36,286 nt of DNA from the NCBI GenBank assembly GCA_000969725.1, contig JXSR01S007497.1; one strand, written 5' to 3'. Below, piece by piece: positions 11,296 through 20,939 of this stretch. A program made the translations under genes and the position numbers. The notes beneath the pieces were generated by a model. That model searched no databases and had not been told where the DNA came from. It was given only the letters and a program-made list of their open reading frames with translations. Source of the DNA: Ophiothrix spiculata. Taxonomy: Eukaryota > Echinodermata > Ophiuroidea > Amphilepidida > Ophiotrichidae. Within the stretch, counting starts at the first letter, position 1. The number at the start of each line of letters is the position of its first letter.

Positions 11296-14200
11296 CTGTG
11301 CAAAATAAAAACAGTAGAATTATGAAATTATCTTGATTAGATTTACAGTCCATGAGTCCAAGAATATGAATGTGGCCACCTCTGGAATAGACGATTCCAT
11401 TTGACCAGTTACACCCAGTTTCTGATACTCAATAATTTCCAAATATATACCGACTTGAAGATCTCTGGTTAAACTATGTACCTGAAGTAACCGCCTGAAG
11501 TAAAATAGCTAAATTTTAGTCACTGAAGGACCATATTTTTAATCAGGAATCTAACAGGGGAGGGATGGAAGAAGTCTATTCACACATCGAAATTTACACA
11601 ACCTCCTATTGCACTGATAAATTTTACATGACACTCTCTTTGTTAAAGGACATGCACACACGTACACCAGGCCAGATTCCTTTTATCCGTTTGCAGTGCG
11701 GTTGCGGTACGTTTTGCCCTGTACGGGTACTGGTAGTGGTATAATTTAAAGCACACAATTGAATGGAGCAGATTGGTATCAGGTTGAAGAGAAGATTCAA
11801 TTTTATCCATCCGTTTTCAATGGGGTTCCATTTCATCATCTTCTCTGATTGATAAGTTTCCACACGACCAAAACGCTGCCGCATTCAAATTGGATGAATT
11901 GCTCCAGGGATCGATTCAAGTAAACGCATGCGTTTCCGGATAGCCACACCGCAAACTGACCGGATAAAAGGAATTTTCACTCTCGCTGAAAACCATTATA
12001 TCGATTCAAATGCACCGCATGCGGAACACATGCGGAACCGCATTGAAAACGGATGGTCAAAAATTGAATCTCAGCTTTAACCCGATCCTATTCAATCATG
12101 TGCTTTAAATTATACAACTTCCAGTACCCTTACAGTGCAAAACGCCCCGCAACAGCACCGCAAACAGATAAAAGGAATCTGGCCTTGAGCTTGCATTCAA
12201 AATGCCATGTATGTAAGGGGCAATGGATTACACGGCGATCAGATCAAAATGGCCGCAGCGCCAATTTTCCCTTTTAATTGCTTTCAACAAACGACGGTCA
12301 TTCTGATACCGTGTAAATTGCTGTGTCAACTTTGAAAGAAATTGAAACAAATTCAAATTTGAAAGTATAAATGTATTTGTATACTAAAGTATAAATGCCC
12401 ATTTTTTTTTAAATTTTAACTTAAATTTCAAAAATCAGGCTTATTTTGGACAACCATCAGGCAAGAGGTACAAGTATATCTAAATTTTACGTGACACCCC
12501 CTCCTCTTTCTTAACACACACAAAAAGTTCGGACTTCTGCCAATTTGTATCAGGTGACTGTATCACATGTTACAATCTATTGTCTATATTCTAGAAATTA
12601 TCAAAGAGACAGTCTTGTCTTAGTAGAAAAAACGGGTTTGTTTTTATGATATTTTATAAAACGTCAAAAAGACTGGACCATTCTGACAATTTTGTGTCAA
12701 GCTTAAGGCGATAACTGCCACTATTAAAATAATAATGCTAATATAAAAAAATCTGGGGTGCAGGGCCAGTCATCATAACGTGCTTCAATGGAGGCTTTTG
12801 ATTAGAGGTACCCATCCTGGTAGGAGAAGGGACTCTTGCATTGAGGTGGCTATCACGCTCATAAATGGGTCTAACAAATTACCCTAAACCAGGATTTGGG
12901 TTTGGGCAACAGGTTATTGTAAACAGAAATTACTTTGCAAATTAATGAATTGTGACTAAACATAAAAAGATTCTTGGCATAGTAGCAAAAATGGAGAGAA
13001 CAAGATCAATGACACTGAAGGGGGGGGGGGGGGGGTACGTACAGGTGGGGGTATATAGGATGAATGCATGTACAACGGTATGTTCACAGAATCCAAGAAC
13101 GTAACAATTAACTTGTATGAATGTAGGAAACAGGAGGTTTCTGTTGAATAAATCTATTATAAACAGATAACATACACATAGAATGTAGTAACTTGTTAAC
13201 ATTCATTTAGACTGATCCAATCATTTATGATGAGATCCTACATCACTTGATGCCAAATCAAATGGTAAACTAAGATTGTCACCAGCAGACTCAAGCATGG
13301 GCAGTCTCATCACAGGTGTAGGCACCAACTTTTGTTGCGCAAGTAAAACTCATTATGGAATCAGTCTACATGAATCAAATAACAAATTTTACAAGCTTAT
13401 TTGATTAGGTTGCCATATAGAATTCAGCAAAGAAAGTATCCCAATCTCTGAGCATTTTTAATTTGGAATTTAGCCAACATACATAAAAGTACCATAGAAA
13501 CTCAATATGGCACACATTGCCTTTAGCACAAAACCAGATTTGAATTTTTCTCAGCCACACTGTCATGATGAAGAAAAACAGAAATTGGAAAAAAAACATG
13601 CCATATATTAAGTTTCTAGGGTATATCTTGTATAATTTCCAATTGTAAAGCTTATATCAACATTTTTCATATGTGCAATAATTGCAACCTTGCAAACTAC
13701 TATGTTTTTAAAGGATTTAGTTTGCCTTAGTACTGCATTGTCACAAGCTTTGGCCTCAAAAACATTGCAAATTGAATCCTCACAAATACTTTACTACAAA
13801 TTTGCAATACATGGATACCAATTGTTTTCGATGAAGTTCCACATTGCACACAGTTGAAACCAATTCAATTAGGAAACAAGAAGTATTTATTACTTGACAC
13901 AACTTCACAAAAAGACAAAAATTTATGATACAACTTCAAAACTTTGGGTCACAAAAGCAGAGAAGCACAAATATATAGATAGATATATAATTTGCCAAGT
14001 CAAGCTGGGTAAGACATCCATGCACCAACCTCCTCCTCTTCCTCCTCCTCCTCATCCTCTTCAGCTAAAATATCGAGAGGTTTATTTCTAATGGGAGGCT
14101 TGTTTTGGAAACAAAATTTAATTGATCAACTAAAGTGCTTGTTAGTGGCTTAATTAGCTAGGAAAGTATTCTTCTGTTTTATTTTCTTACTTTTTTGATA

Positions 14201-17200
14201 AATGGTGTTTTCATATTATGGACTGATATCATGATTCTAAAACTTAAACTAGGGTCATGGACTTCCCTTTTGTGAAAACTTAATTTAAAAACAGAATATT
14301 TTACCACAGACTTTTGTAACTTGGTTCAATACATAATTTCTACTATCTGAAGTCATGTATGTTCAACTGAACTTTTAGCCAGTTTCAAACCAAAAGTTTT
14401 GTTATTGTAACTGTGGCTGTTTTCTTGTCTTGCTCAATGTATTTCACATTTGCACTTTAAAAAGAATAATAACAAAAAATAATAGTACTACTAATGAACA
14501 TCAAGGGTTCGTCAGTAGTTATTTGTTATTAAAAATAAAGACGATATAGATCTGTACTACTGGAATTAACATACCTTAAGTTGAATTCAGACTCAACACA
14601 AACACACCGAGCATGTGTAGATAGGAGTTTTGAGCAGTTTAGATCAAGCAATATCAAACCACAACACCACTTGCGGCAAAGCAAATCGAGTGAGAAAAGC
14701 TGAACTTTCTATTGCGTTTTCATGTCGTCGGCTGCCGCAGTCTGTTTACGTTTTGAGTGTGAATTCATTTGCAAAGCCTTTTACATTAAAGATTATTGAG
14801 AATGCAACGCATTGCGTTTTAAGTATGAATTAAAAGGCTGTGTATAATTTTTGAGGAGTGCGATAGCACGTCATCACACACCTAAAATGATCTTGAGGAG
14901 TGCTCTTTTCAGCACACCTAAATCTGGTAAAATTAAACACAATAAGGTACAAAATGCACACCTACAGCACACCTGAATATCCTGAGAAGTCCTGTTTGTA
15001 GCACACCATGTATTTTCAAAATTCAATGCCTGAATTAAGTTTTTTAGATGCACTATCTCAGCTGATGACGGATGTAACACATTTAGCACTCCTGAGGTAG
15101 ATAAATTCCAGTAGCCTAATGCAGAAGTATTCTACTATTATGTATCACTCTTTTTATATTATTTTTTCTACATGTTGTCCTAATCAGCATAAAAGTCATC
15201 ATGTTTTCTAGGTGTCTGTTTCTGGTGAACAAGCTCTTATGTTTCTTAATTCTATTGTTTCTGTACACTTTGTCTCACGTACCTTTGGCTTTTCTGCTGG
15301 TTCTTCTTCATCCTCTTCAGCAAGTGTATCTAGATTAGGTGCAGCTGTTACTATATTGCTACTTCTGTCCTTGGCCACCACATTCTGCTCCTTCTCAGGC
15401 TCTGCTTCTGCTGCTGCTTTCGCGGCCTCTTCCGCTGCCTTTGCTGCTTCTTCTGCGGCTAGTGCTGCAGCTGCTGCGTCTTCTTCTGCTTTCTATTAAT
15501 AAAAAATTTGGTAATATTAGTCATGTCTAGCTCTGAGGAGCTTGATTTTAATTTCAAATACATATTGGTTCAATAAATACCACGTTCGATAAATACCAGG
15601 TTTAGGTCCAGAAATACTAGGTCTACATTGAAAGAGATTTTAGTAAATTTGAAATGATAACAGTTGGTCCACAGACAATTCTATATAGCAGTTGTTCTAT
15701 ACAGATTTCTACCGTCTCCAAGTTCTATCCTCCCGGAGTAAAAATCAATACAAAATCCTAGGGTGGATTCCAGTATTTAGAAGAGCCAGATAGTAATGGA
15801 ATAGAAATGGTGGTATTATAAAGTCTTTTCAGTCTATTTTCAGCTCTGAACCAGAGCTAGTCATGTCCAAAATATTGATTTTGAGTAACAGGGAATAGAG
15901 AGATTTTTTTGTTTTGTAAGTTCAAAGATGAAACCAGATGACCAAAGATGATGTTATATTCTTTTCAAATTCTTTGGACAAATGAGGTTGATAATAAATG
16001 AGCCAGATGCCTAAATTTTGCAATATCTGTAAATAAACTTGTGGGTTTAGGCCTCTCTTTGATATGAAAGTGATGTACCTGCTCCTATTGGCTTTCAAAA
16101 TGTAGGGACAATATAATAGGTGATAAACATAGGAAGGGGGGGGGGTCATTCTATGTAGGAGGTGAAGAATGATAAAATGGGGTCATTCAAAAAACTTAAT
16201 TTTGAATACAAAATTGCTGATCTTTAAAATGTTGCAAGCGGTGGATATAAAATCGACAAATTGAGCATAAAAGGGGGTCATTCAGTGAAGGTTCTCAAAA
16301 AACCCCCCCAAAACATGGCAATTGATGTGAAACACCATAAAAATGGTTTGAAGGTTGGACATCAAATAACTAAGGGGTCATTGAGTGACAGCTCAGCAAA
16401 AATAGAGGGGTTCTGTCGACAGGATCACCTTCTAAACTGGCAATTGGGTTTCACACAGGTTTCCAGCAACATACCTTTTTAGCGTCTGCTTCCTGTTGTG
16501 CTAATCTTTCAACTTCCAACTTCATCTGTTCTTGCCTTTCCTTCTCTCTGATAGCTTCTAGTTTCTCATTTTCTAATTGGATTGCTAAGTCTTTTTGCTG
16601 CAAAAAAGTGAAGTTTATGGAAATGTATAACAATGAGAAAAAAATATACACAAAACAACTTTAGGAGACTAAACACAAATTACAGCCAGACTGGCAAATC
16701 ATCTTGTTTAAACTTTTGCCAAGGAAACCCAACTTGGTACTAAGTAAGCTAAGGGAAGCTTATCTTCAACAGGGCTCCAAGATGTTTTTGAATTCAGTTT
16801 TTGAATGCAGGAGGAAGACATGAGTACCCGGAGAAAAACCTGCAGAAGTGAGCATGGACTGAAAACCAAATGCACACAAAGCTCCGGGCACAGGAATCGA
16901 ACCTGGGACCTCAATGGTGCAAGGCGATGGAAATAACGCTGCACCAATCCACTCCCCAAAATAATCAAAACTTTACCAGTCTGATATCAAATGCAAGATT
17001 AAATATGTTACTGATCAATTGGCTAAAACACATTCAACCCTATACACCGTGTTAGACCTGGCATCATTTTATTTTATAATCAGCCCAACACATGCCAACA
17101 CTTACAAATCCAAATGATGATCATGTCGATAATGGTACCACTGATTTCAATGTTAGCAAACAGGTGCACTGTACGCACCCATTAGAACAGACACTTTTGC

Positions 17201-18398
17201 CTCTGTTTTCCCCTCTTCTGAAGCAATTCAAGAAATGGCAGGGGTTACCTATATTCTAATTTTAAAACATGTTGGTATGGTAAAGCTAACTTTTGCCGTG
17301 CTTGGCTTCGATCAGGACTCATCATACAACATAAAAACACCACAAGTACATATAGGTATACTTTAATCAACACCAAATAGGCGGGCCTCTTCACATAGTG
17401 AATTGATACAGACAAGCGTGTGCGTAGCTGGACACAGCAAAACTGCAGGAGACAGCGCGCATTGCACGTGTGACTCGCGCATCATTATCTACGGCGCGCG
17501 TGTAACGGGGATTATGTTTTCTTGCGGATGAAGAAAAGCCTAATAATTCCCGCCTATTTAGTGTTGATCAAAGTATAGTTGTGGGTTGTAGCCACAACTT
17601 GTAGCTTTAAGTGTCAATTACATGGATGAAGTATGACTTCCATGGCAGATTACATCAGGGCAAGACATTTGGCGAGAATTGATTCTCGCAATGATTCCTG
17701 TAACATCCATGCAGATACAAGAATCAATTTCCCGTAATTTCCCTCACTGATCATGTGGTAATTGTAATCGTTTCAGCCAATTTTGATTCTCGCAAGCCAA
17801 AATGGAATTCTTTAAATTCCCTTGTACATGATTCTAATGTTTTTTTTTTAAGATTCAATTGATAAATGATCAATATATTTAGCATGGCCTCAAGACATTA
17901 TCTTGAGGCCATGGTAAATATATTGATCATTTATCAATTGAATCTTTAATAAAAAACCATTAAAATCAGAATTTCAACAGTCATTATTCTTTTCAACCAT
18001 GTTTTTCTATTAAAGGTGACCAAAGTTCTGGGGCCGATTTCACTAAGATTTAGCAATGATCGCTGACCCTGTTTTGATAGCTAACTCCAGAAATGATCGC
18101 TAAATAGTGAGTATTTTAACAATTTTGCAATCACTTTTGGAGTTAGCGATCATAACGAGGTTAGCGATCATCGCTAAATGTTAGTGAAATCGGCCCCAGA
18201 ACTTTGAAGTTGTTAACACAACAGAGCAAAGAATACATCCATATTGCCTACCTGCTGGTCATATCGTTCGTTCTCTTTATATTTATACAACCACTGCGCA
18301 ATATATTCAATCGGATCTAGAGGGCGCTTTTCTGCAACTTCAGCCAAAGCTCTGGTCAGACAATCTCCTAGATGTTTCTTCAAGTATTCTGTGTCCAT
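11143..18398 (-). CDS. DYDC: DPY30-motif protein, DYDC1/DYDC2-like (five coding exons)
   Basis: Exons in transcript order are 18398-18252, 16597-16475, 15492-15283, 14098-14030 and 11295-11143. All joins are phase 0 and the product is 233 residues. Residues 4-45 carry the DPY30 motif ([20 protein letters not shown], then [16 protein letters not shown]), closely matching the N terminus of vertebrate DYDC1/DYDC2, including the start MDTEYL against human MESIYL. After it come a charged coiled-coil region (50-90), an Ala/Glu-rich stretch (91-125), two acidic LAEEDEEE segments (about 157-163 and 171-183) and an E/Q/A/P tail. The family motif forms a helical dimer that docks amphipathic helices. 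DYDC proteins are linked to sperm and cilia (radial spoke) structures, so a ciliary scaffold role is inferred here. The exon 4 donor is weak (GAG followed by GTTGGT), and a form ending in exon 4 is possible. The protein is longer than human DYDC1 (about 177 residues), mainly because of the acidic and Ala-rich part. Confidence 0.85.
11441..11550 (+). repeat. Partial copy of dispersed repeat family F
   Basis: Contains ATATATACCGACTTGAAGAT, GGTTAAACTATG and TTTTAGTCACTGAAGGACC, shared with 7301-7378 and 29901-30105. CCTGAAGTAA and GCCTGAAGTAA are a local short repeat. It lies about 150 bp upstream (plus-strand right) of DYDC-like exon 5, in the last intron. Confidence 0.55.
11669..12186. mobile_element. 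Long-TIR fold-back element in the last DYDC-like intron
   Basis: About 518 bp. The left arm begins AGGCCAGATTCCTTTTATC and the right arm ends GATAAAAGGAATCTGGCCTT. The inverted similarity extends about 160 bp inward, including TATAATTTAAAGCACA with TGTGCTTTAAATTATA and CATCCGTTTTCAATG with CATTGAAAACGGATG. The arms differ at scattered positions, so the insertion is not recent. No transposase frame is present. Confidence 0.85.
13019..13036 (+). repeat. Poly-G tract
   Basis: A run of 16 or more G at about 13021-13036, within the last DYDC-like intron. Length may be inaccurate in the assembly. The C-rich strand is the transcribed-sense strand of the gene. Confidence 0.8.
14030..14098 (-). CDS. 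DYDC: DYDC-like exon 4: short acidic exon
   Basis: Codons 161-183, [16 protein letters not shown] followed by a Glu run. The chosen acceptor is CCAAAACAAG. The alternative CCCATTAG (7 bases further in) would read AAA TAA, so it is rejected. The donor GAG/GTTGGT is weak. Without splicing, the frame runs through VGAWMSYPA to a TGA. The core [11 protein letters not shown] repeats [11 protein letters not shown] of exon 3, which suggests an internal exon duplication. Confidence 0.65.
14871..14990 (-). repeat. Dispersed repeat, copy 2 (family E)
   Basis: Inverted relative to copy 1 at 7414-7530. Its reverse complement shares ATTCAGGTGTGCTGTAGGTG, CCAGATTTAGGTGTGCTG and GATCATTTTAGGTGTGTGAT with it. 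It lies in the intron between DYDC-like exons 3 and 4. Confidence 0.7.
15283..15492 (-). CDS. DYDC: DYDC-like exon 3: Ala/Glu-rich and acidic segment
   Basis: Codons 91-160. The acceptor is TTATTAATAG and the donor AAG followed by GTACGT. The first 30 residues are imperfect EEAAKAA-type repeats encoded by GCA/GCC/GCT and GAA/GAG, so the DNA is a degenerate trinucleotide-like tract that can vary in length. It ends with [17 protein letters not shown]. The opposite strand gives Ser/Ala-rich open frames that are shadows of this exon. Confidence 0.8.
15493..16474. other. DYDC-like intron 2
   Basis: Intron between exons 2 and 3 with good GT/AG ends. It contains G-runs (about 16136-16146) and short spaced GGGGTCATT words (16143, 16180, 16275, 16375), which suggest a degenerate minisatellite-like or repeat-derived stretch from about 16130 to 16420. 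No gene is seen. Confidence 0.5.
16475..16597 (-). CDS. DYDC: DYDC-like exon 2: coiled-coil segment
   Basis: Codons 50-90. The acceptor is TTTTTTGCAG and the donor AAG followed by GTATGT. It encodes a continuous Glu/Lys/Arg/Gln-rich helix ([20 protein letters not shown] is central), matching the helical tail after the DPY30 motif in DYDC1. Phase 0 at both ends. Confidence 0.85.
16789..16958 (-). mobile_element. tRNA-derived SINE in DYDC-like intron 1
   Basis: On the minus strand a tRNA-like head (A box GATTGGTGCAGCG at 16937-16949; B box AGGTTCGATTCC at 16893-16904) is followed by a body with TCTCCGGGTACTC and CTTCCTCCTGCATT. The CTCCGGGTACTC element is typical of the conserved central domain of a widespread invertebrate SINE group (MetaSINE type, from memory). 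The element lies in the same orientation as the host gene. Confidence 0.8.
17358..17578. mobile_element. MITE with 27-bp terminal inverted repeats
   Basis: The left end CTTTAATCAACACC then AAATAGGCGGG (about 17361-17385) is inverted at 17549-17574 as CCCGCCTATTTAGTG then TTGATCAAAG. It is flanked by TATA/TA-like bases on both sides. The interior contains CG-rich words (GCGCGCATTGCACGTG, GGCGCGCG) unlike the AT-rich surroundings. No open frame. Confidence 0.8.
17836..17960. repeat. Near-perfect long hairpin
   Basis: The arms 17850-17894 and 17902-17946 pair at 44 of 45 positions around a 7-base loop (ACATTAT). The stem sequence reads AAGATTCAATTGATAAATGA and then CAATATATTTAGCATGGCC inward. 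Weaker pairing continues outward through the T-run/A-run to AATG and CATT (17836, 17960). Near-identity of arms suggests recent formation or sequence-level constraint. It is in DYDC-like intron 1, so it would be transcribed with that gene. Confidence 0.85.
18021..18206. mobile_element. MITE with GGGGCCGATTTCACTAA ends
   Basis: The left end CAAAGTTCTGGGGCCGATTT continues CACTAAGATTTAGC; its inverted partner at 18172-18206 is GCTAAATGTTAGTG then AAATCGGCCCCAGAACTTTG. The 186-bp unit also contains repeated GCGATCAT words in both orientations. A half-copy with a similar end (GGGGTCAATTTCACTAACAT) is at about 31408. It sits about 45 bp inside the intron downstream of DYDC-like exon 1. Confidence 0.85.
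18252..18398 (-). CDS. DYDC: DYDC-like exon 1: start codon and DPY30 motif
   Basis: Codons 1-49. The ATG (18398-18396) has a good context (AAACATGG) and sits at the family's usual start. The motif residues [16 protein letters not shown] and WLYKYKEN are all present. The exon ends CAG followed by GTAGGC. Upstream, TTGATAG at the 3' end of an intron gives an acceptor at 18412/18413, so 14 bases before the ATG belong to the same exon. Confidence 0.9.
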
Positions 18399-19215
18399 GT
18401 TTGCTGGTTCTCCTATCAAGTAAGCAAAGAGAACAACAATGGAATATCAGCATATTCTGTTAAAAGCAAATTGCACTTCCAAGAAAAACTTGCTTTATTT
18501 TGTTGCTGTTTGTGTAGTTTTCTAGAATTGATTGTTTATGGCATAGTGTTGGACCACTGTAGAATCTGCTGACAGTAATTGGGGAATATAAATGCTGAAA
18601 ATGTCATAAATCATATGGCTGCATTTGGGTTGTTTAAGCTTAAGTAGGCCTATTTGTTTATTCTTAGAATTGCTTAAGACTAGGAGATACTTCATCTCTA
18701 ACTTCAAATCAAGCGCTACGAAAAAAACTTCAAATCAAGCACCAATTAAAAGTGTAAATTATTTAACCCTTGGCTTTGAACCCTGGTCATTCTAGGTGTA
18801 TCCGTATCGCTGACCCGGGTAGTCTTGGCACCATGACTTGACTTAGTGTCGTGTGGTATAATTTGGACATTGTTGCTTGCCTTGAAACTTTGCCAGTGAT
18901 AAAATTCTGCTAATTATTTTTTGTTTGTAGTTGTAAGTTATATTGTCATGCGCTTTGAATATTTTTGATAAGGCGCATTATAAGTACTATATGTATGTAT
19001 GTATATGTATGATGCAGGCTTAGCACTAAGATGCATCTGTCCAGGCATCTGTCACAGTGTCCGCACTGGAGTTTTGTTGTATGAACACCCTATATCTACG
19101 TAAGGCTAATGAAATGATTCGTTTCCCGTCACATTTTTTCCCAAAAAATATGAGGTCATGATTTAATTATTCATTATTTTGGAAAAAATCATTATTTTCT
19201 AAACTTTCATTATTT

Positions 19216-19620
19216 GTGATGGTTCAGATTCAGATTCAGATATATTTTATTTGCAATGCATCGCGGCTAAAAAGACGAATTGAACATACAAAAATACATG
19301 AAATACTATACAAATACAAGGAAAAACAAGAAAAAAAAAACATTGAAGGCAATGCAGAAGTGCAAAGGAATGATGCCACGAAGCAGCAGAAAAACCTACT
19401 TATTAAGCAAATTAATGAAGTAGGGCTGTTGGCAAACCTATCCGTCCGCGCAAAGTACCGCGAGAACTGTTCATCATTCCTCAGACTTCTGCTACGGCAA
19501 TCCTTTCTTCTGGGAGGAAGGAGACCACTGGTACGCACACTATTAGACAGTGATTTGGCAAAATTCACACAGTGGGCCTCCCTCCTGGAAGAGAGGCATT
19601 ATTGCGTGTATACATAGGTA
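19216..19620. repeat. Unclassified interspersed-repeat-like segment
   Basis: Starts with GATTCAGATTCAGATTCAGAT-type short repeats (split here as three GATTCA units) and TATTTTATTTGCAA. It is open on both strands for 110-133 codons, but neither peptide resembles a known domain. Overlapping long open frames on opposite strands together with simple sequence at one end suggest a retroelement tail or other repeat and not a gene. Confidence 0.3.
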
Positions 19621-19947
19621 CAGCATTCTAATATATGTTCAAGATTTGTGTAAAGGGTATATTGGAGCACCAATTACATGTAAAACAACACTTTCCTGTA
19701 GACAAGTTCAAGTTCATTTGCAAAAGTCTTCAGATACAACAATGTGAGCAGAGTTGGTGATTTAGTGCTACCTAGTTGTTTACAGGCGTGTTTATTATTA
19801 TCCTCGGCCAAACAAATATTCCTCTGAGAGTGTAAACAAACATTCAGAGTGCAGTACCCTAGACATGGTTTTAAATGCAACCAAAAGCCTGTATTTTTCT
19901 TAGCACTGACAAAGGATTCTTTGTTTGGTCTATGAACAAACACTCAC

Positions 19948-20095
19948 CAATTGGTAGACATTTTTTGTCATGCTCATCGTGATCTCCCTTCATACCTTCC
20001 AATGATTTTGCAAGAGTATCAACAATACATGATTGTATTGACCCTTCGCACGGTTCATGTTTTGCGGGGAGAGCCTCGTTCTGGACAGTAAATTT
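19948..20095 (-). CDS. Possible upstream coding exon of the DYDC-like gene
   Basis: On the minus strand an open stretch ends at a strong donor (ATTG followed by GTGAGT, 19948/19947). Splicing it to the acceptor at 18413/18412 keeps frame with the DPY30 exon (ATT G plus GA GAA CCA GCA AAC ATG). An in-frame ATG at 19993-19991 would add MKGDHDEHDKKCLPIGEPAN before MDTEYL. The family's usual start is the downstream ATG, so this may be 5' UTR. The upstream part of the open frame overlaps one arm of an inverted repeat (20041-20080), which lowers confidence. The exon's left boundary is not determined. Confidence 0.35.
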
Positions 20096-20252
20096 ACTGC
20101 TTTAACGCGCCCGTAGTGCTCGCGTGGATGCGTTGAAATTTATGGGCGCGCAATTGAGGCTGCGTTTAGCTGCATATGCGCCAAACTGCGCGCATATTTG
20201 ACCTCGAGATCGTGGCTCTCCCCGCAAATGGCGGATCCATGCAAAGGGCGAA
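20041..20252. repeat. Inverted repeat flanking CG-rich DNA
   Basis: CCCTTCGCACGG then GCGGGGAGAGCC (20041-20073) is inverted at 20214-20252 as GGCTCTCCCCGC then CATGCAAAGGGCG. The 140 bp between the arms is CG-rich (GCGCCCG, TGCGCCAAACTGCGCGC). It could be a MITE, and it could contribute a promoter, since it lies just upstream of the possible first DYDC-like exon. Confidence 0.6.
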
Positions 20253-20305
20253 TGGCAAAAACAGAATTAACCCAATGACTAGCAACAAGCTGCTGAACAT
20301 CTATA

Positions 20306-20939
20306 GATGTGCTTCCAAGATATCTTCATGACATGGAAACTGTCAACCTTAATGTGACAGAATCTGATTTGCTTAATAACCAGCACAAAAAGTAAAGCAA
20401 ATTCAACATCTGCCAGATAGAACCCCTGATGAAGTTGTGTATTACCTGCTAGGACAATTGCCAATTGAGGCAGTACTGGATCAGCGTAGACTTAATCCTT
20501 TGGAGCAATCTGTAGGGGGTCAACTATTGAACATGAGATTGCTACATATCAACTCGCAAATATAAAGGACATTAAGTCAAATAACTGGTTCGTAAGGACT
20601 GCAATCACCCTAGCCAAATACAATCTTGATGATGCACATTCGTTACTAGAAACACCACCTTCAAAAGAAATCTGGAAACAAACTGTGAAAACTGCTATCG
20701 AAAACTATTGGGCTGCCAAATTCTGTCAACAGGCGACCAAGACATCCTTGCGTTATATTTGTTTGGATCCTGTGAAAGCAAGAGCAACTACCGCAGAGCA
20801 ACTGTCAAATACTGCAGGCAAATAGATCCAAGTTCATAGCAACAAATGTGAAATTGACCCATCATGTCCACTGTGCAAAGAACAACCTGAAGATTGCAAG
20901 CAGTTCTTATTATCATGTCAAGTACTGACAGTCTCTTAA
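20306..20939 (+). pseudogene. Decayed non-LTR retrotransposon (C-terminal region of RT polyprotein)
   Basis: Three plus-strand frames give consecutive pieces of one protein: a piece with VLPRYLHDMETVNLNVTES (20306-20392), one with QIQHLPDRTPDEV and YYLLGQLPIEAVL (20389-20480), and one with IEHEIATYQL, NNWFVRTA, PPSKEIWK and DPSCPLCKEQPED (from about 20493). These match, from memory, the region C-terminal to the reverse transcriptase in invertebrate LINEs, which ends in a CxxC zinc-knuckle-like motif. The usual His of that motif is replaced (CKQFLLSC). Two frameshifts and an in-frame TAG at about 20824 show it is dead. Confidence 0.7.

Noticed and set aside
15212..15499. Ser/Ala-rich plus-strand protein
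   Set aside because: It is the opposite-strand shadow of DYDC-like exon 3, whose Ala/Glu codons read as Ser/Ala/Leu when reversed.
16893..16958. tRNA gene on the minus strand
   Set aside because: Same reasoning: a tRNA-like head fused to a conserved SINE body, within an intron.
19216..19617. 133-residue plus-strand protein gene
   Set aside because: No domain, no splice or promoter support, simple sequence at its start, and an equally long frame on the other strand.
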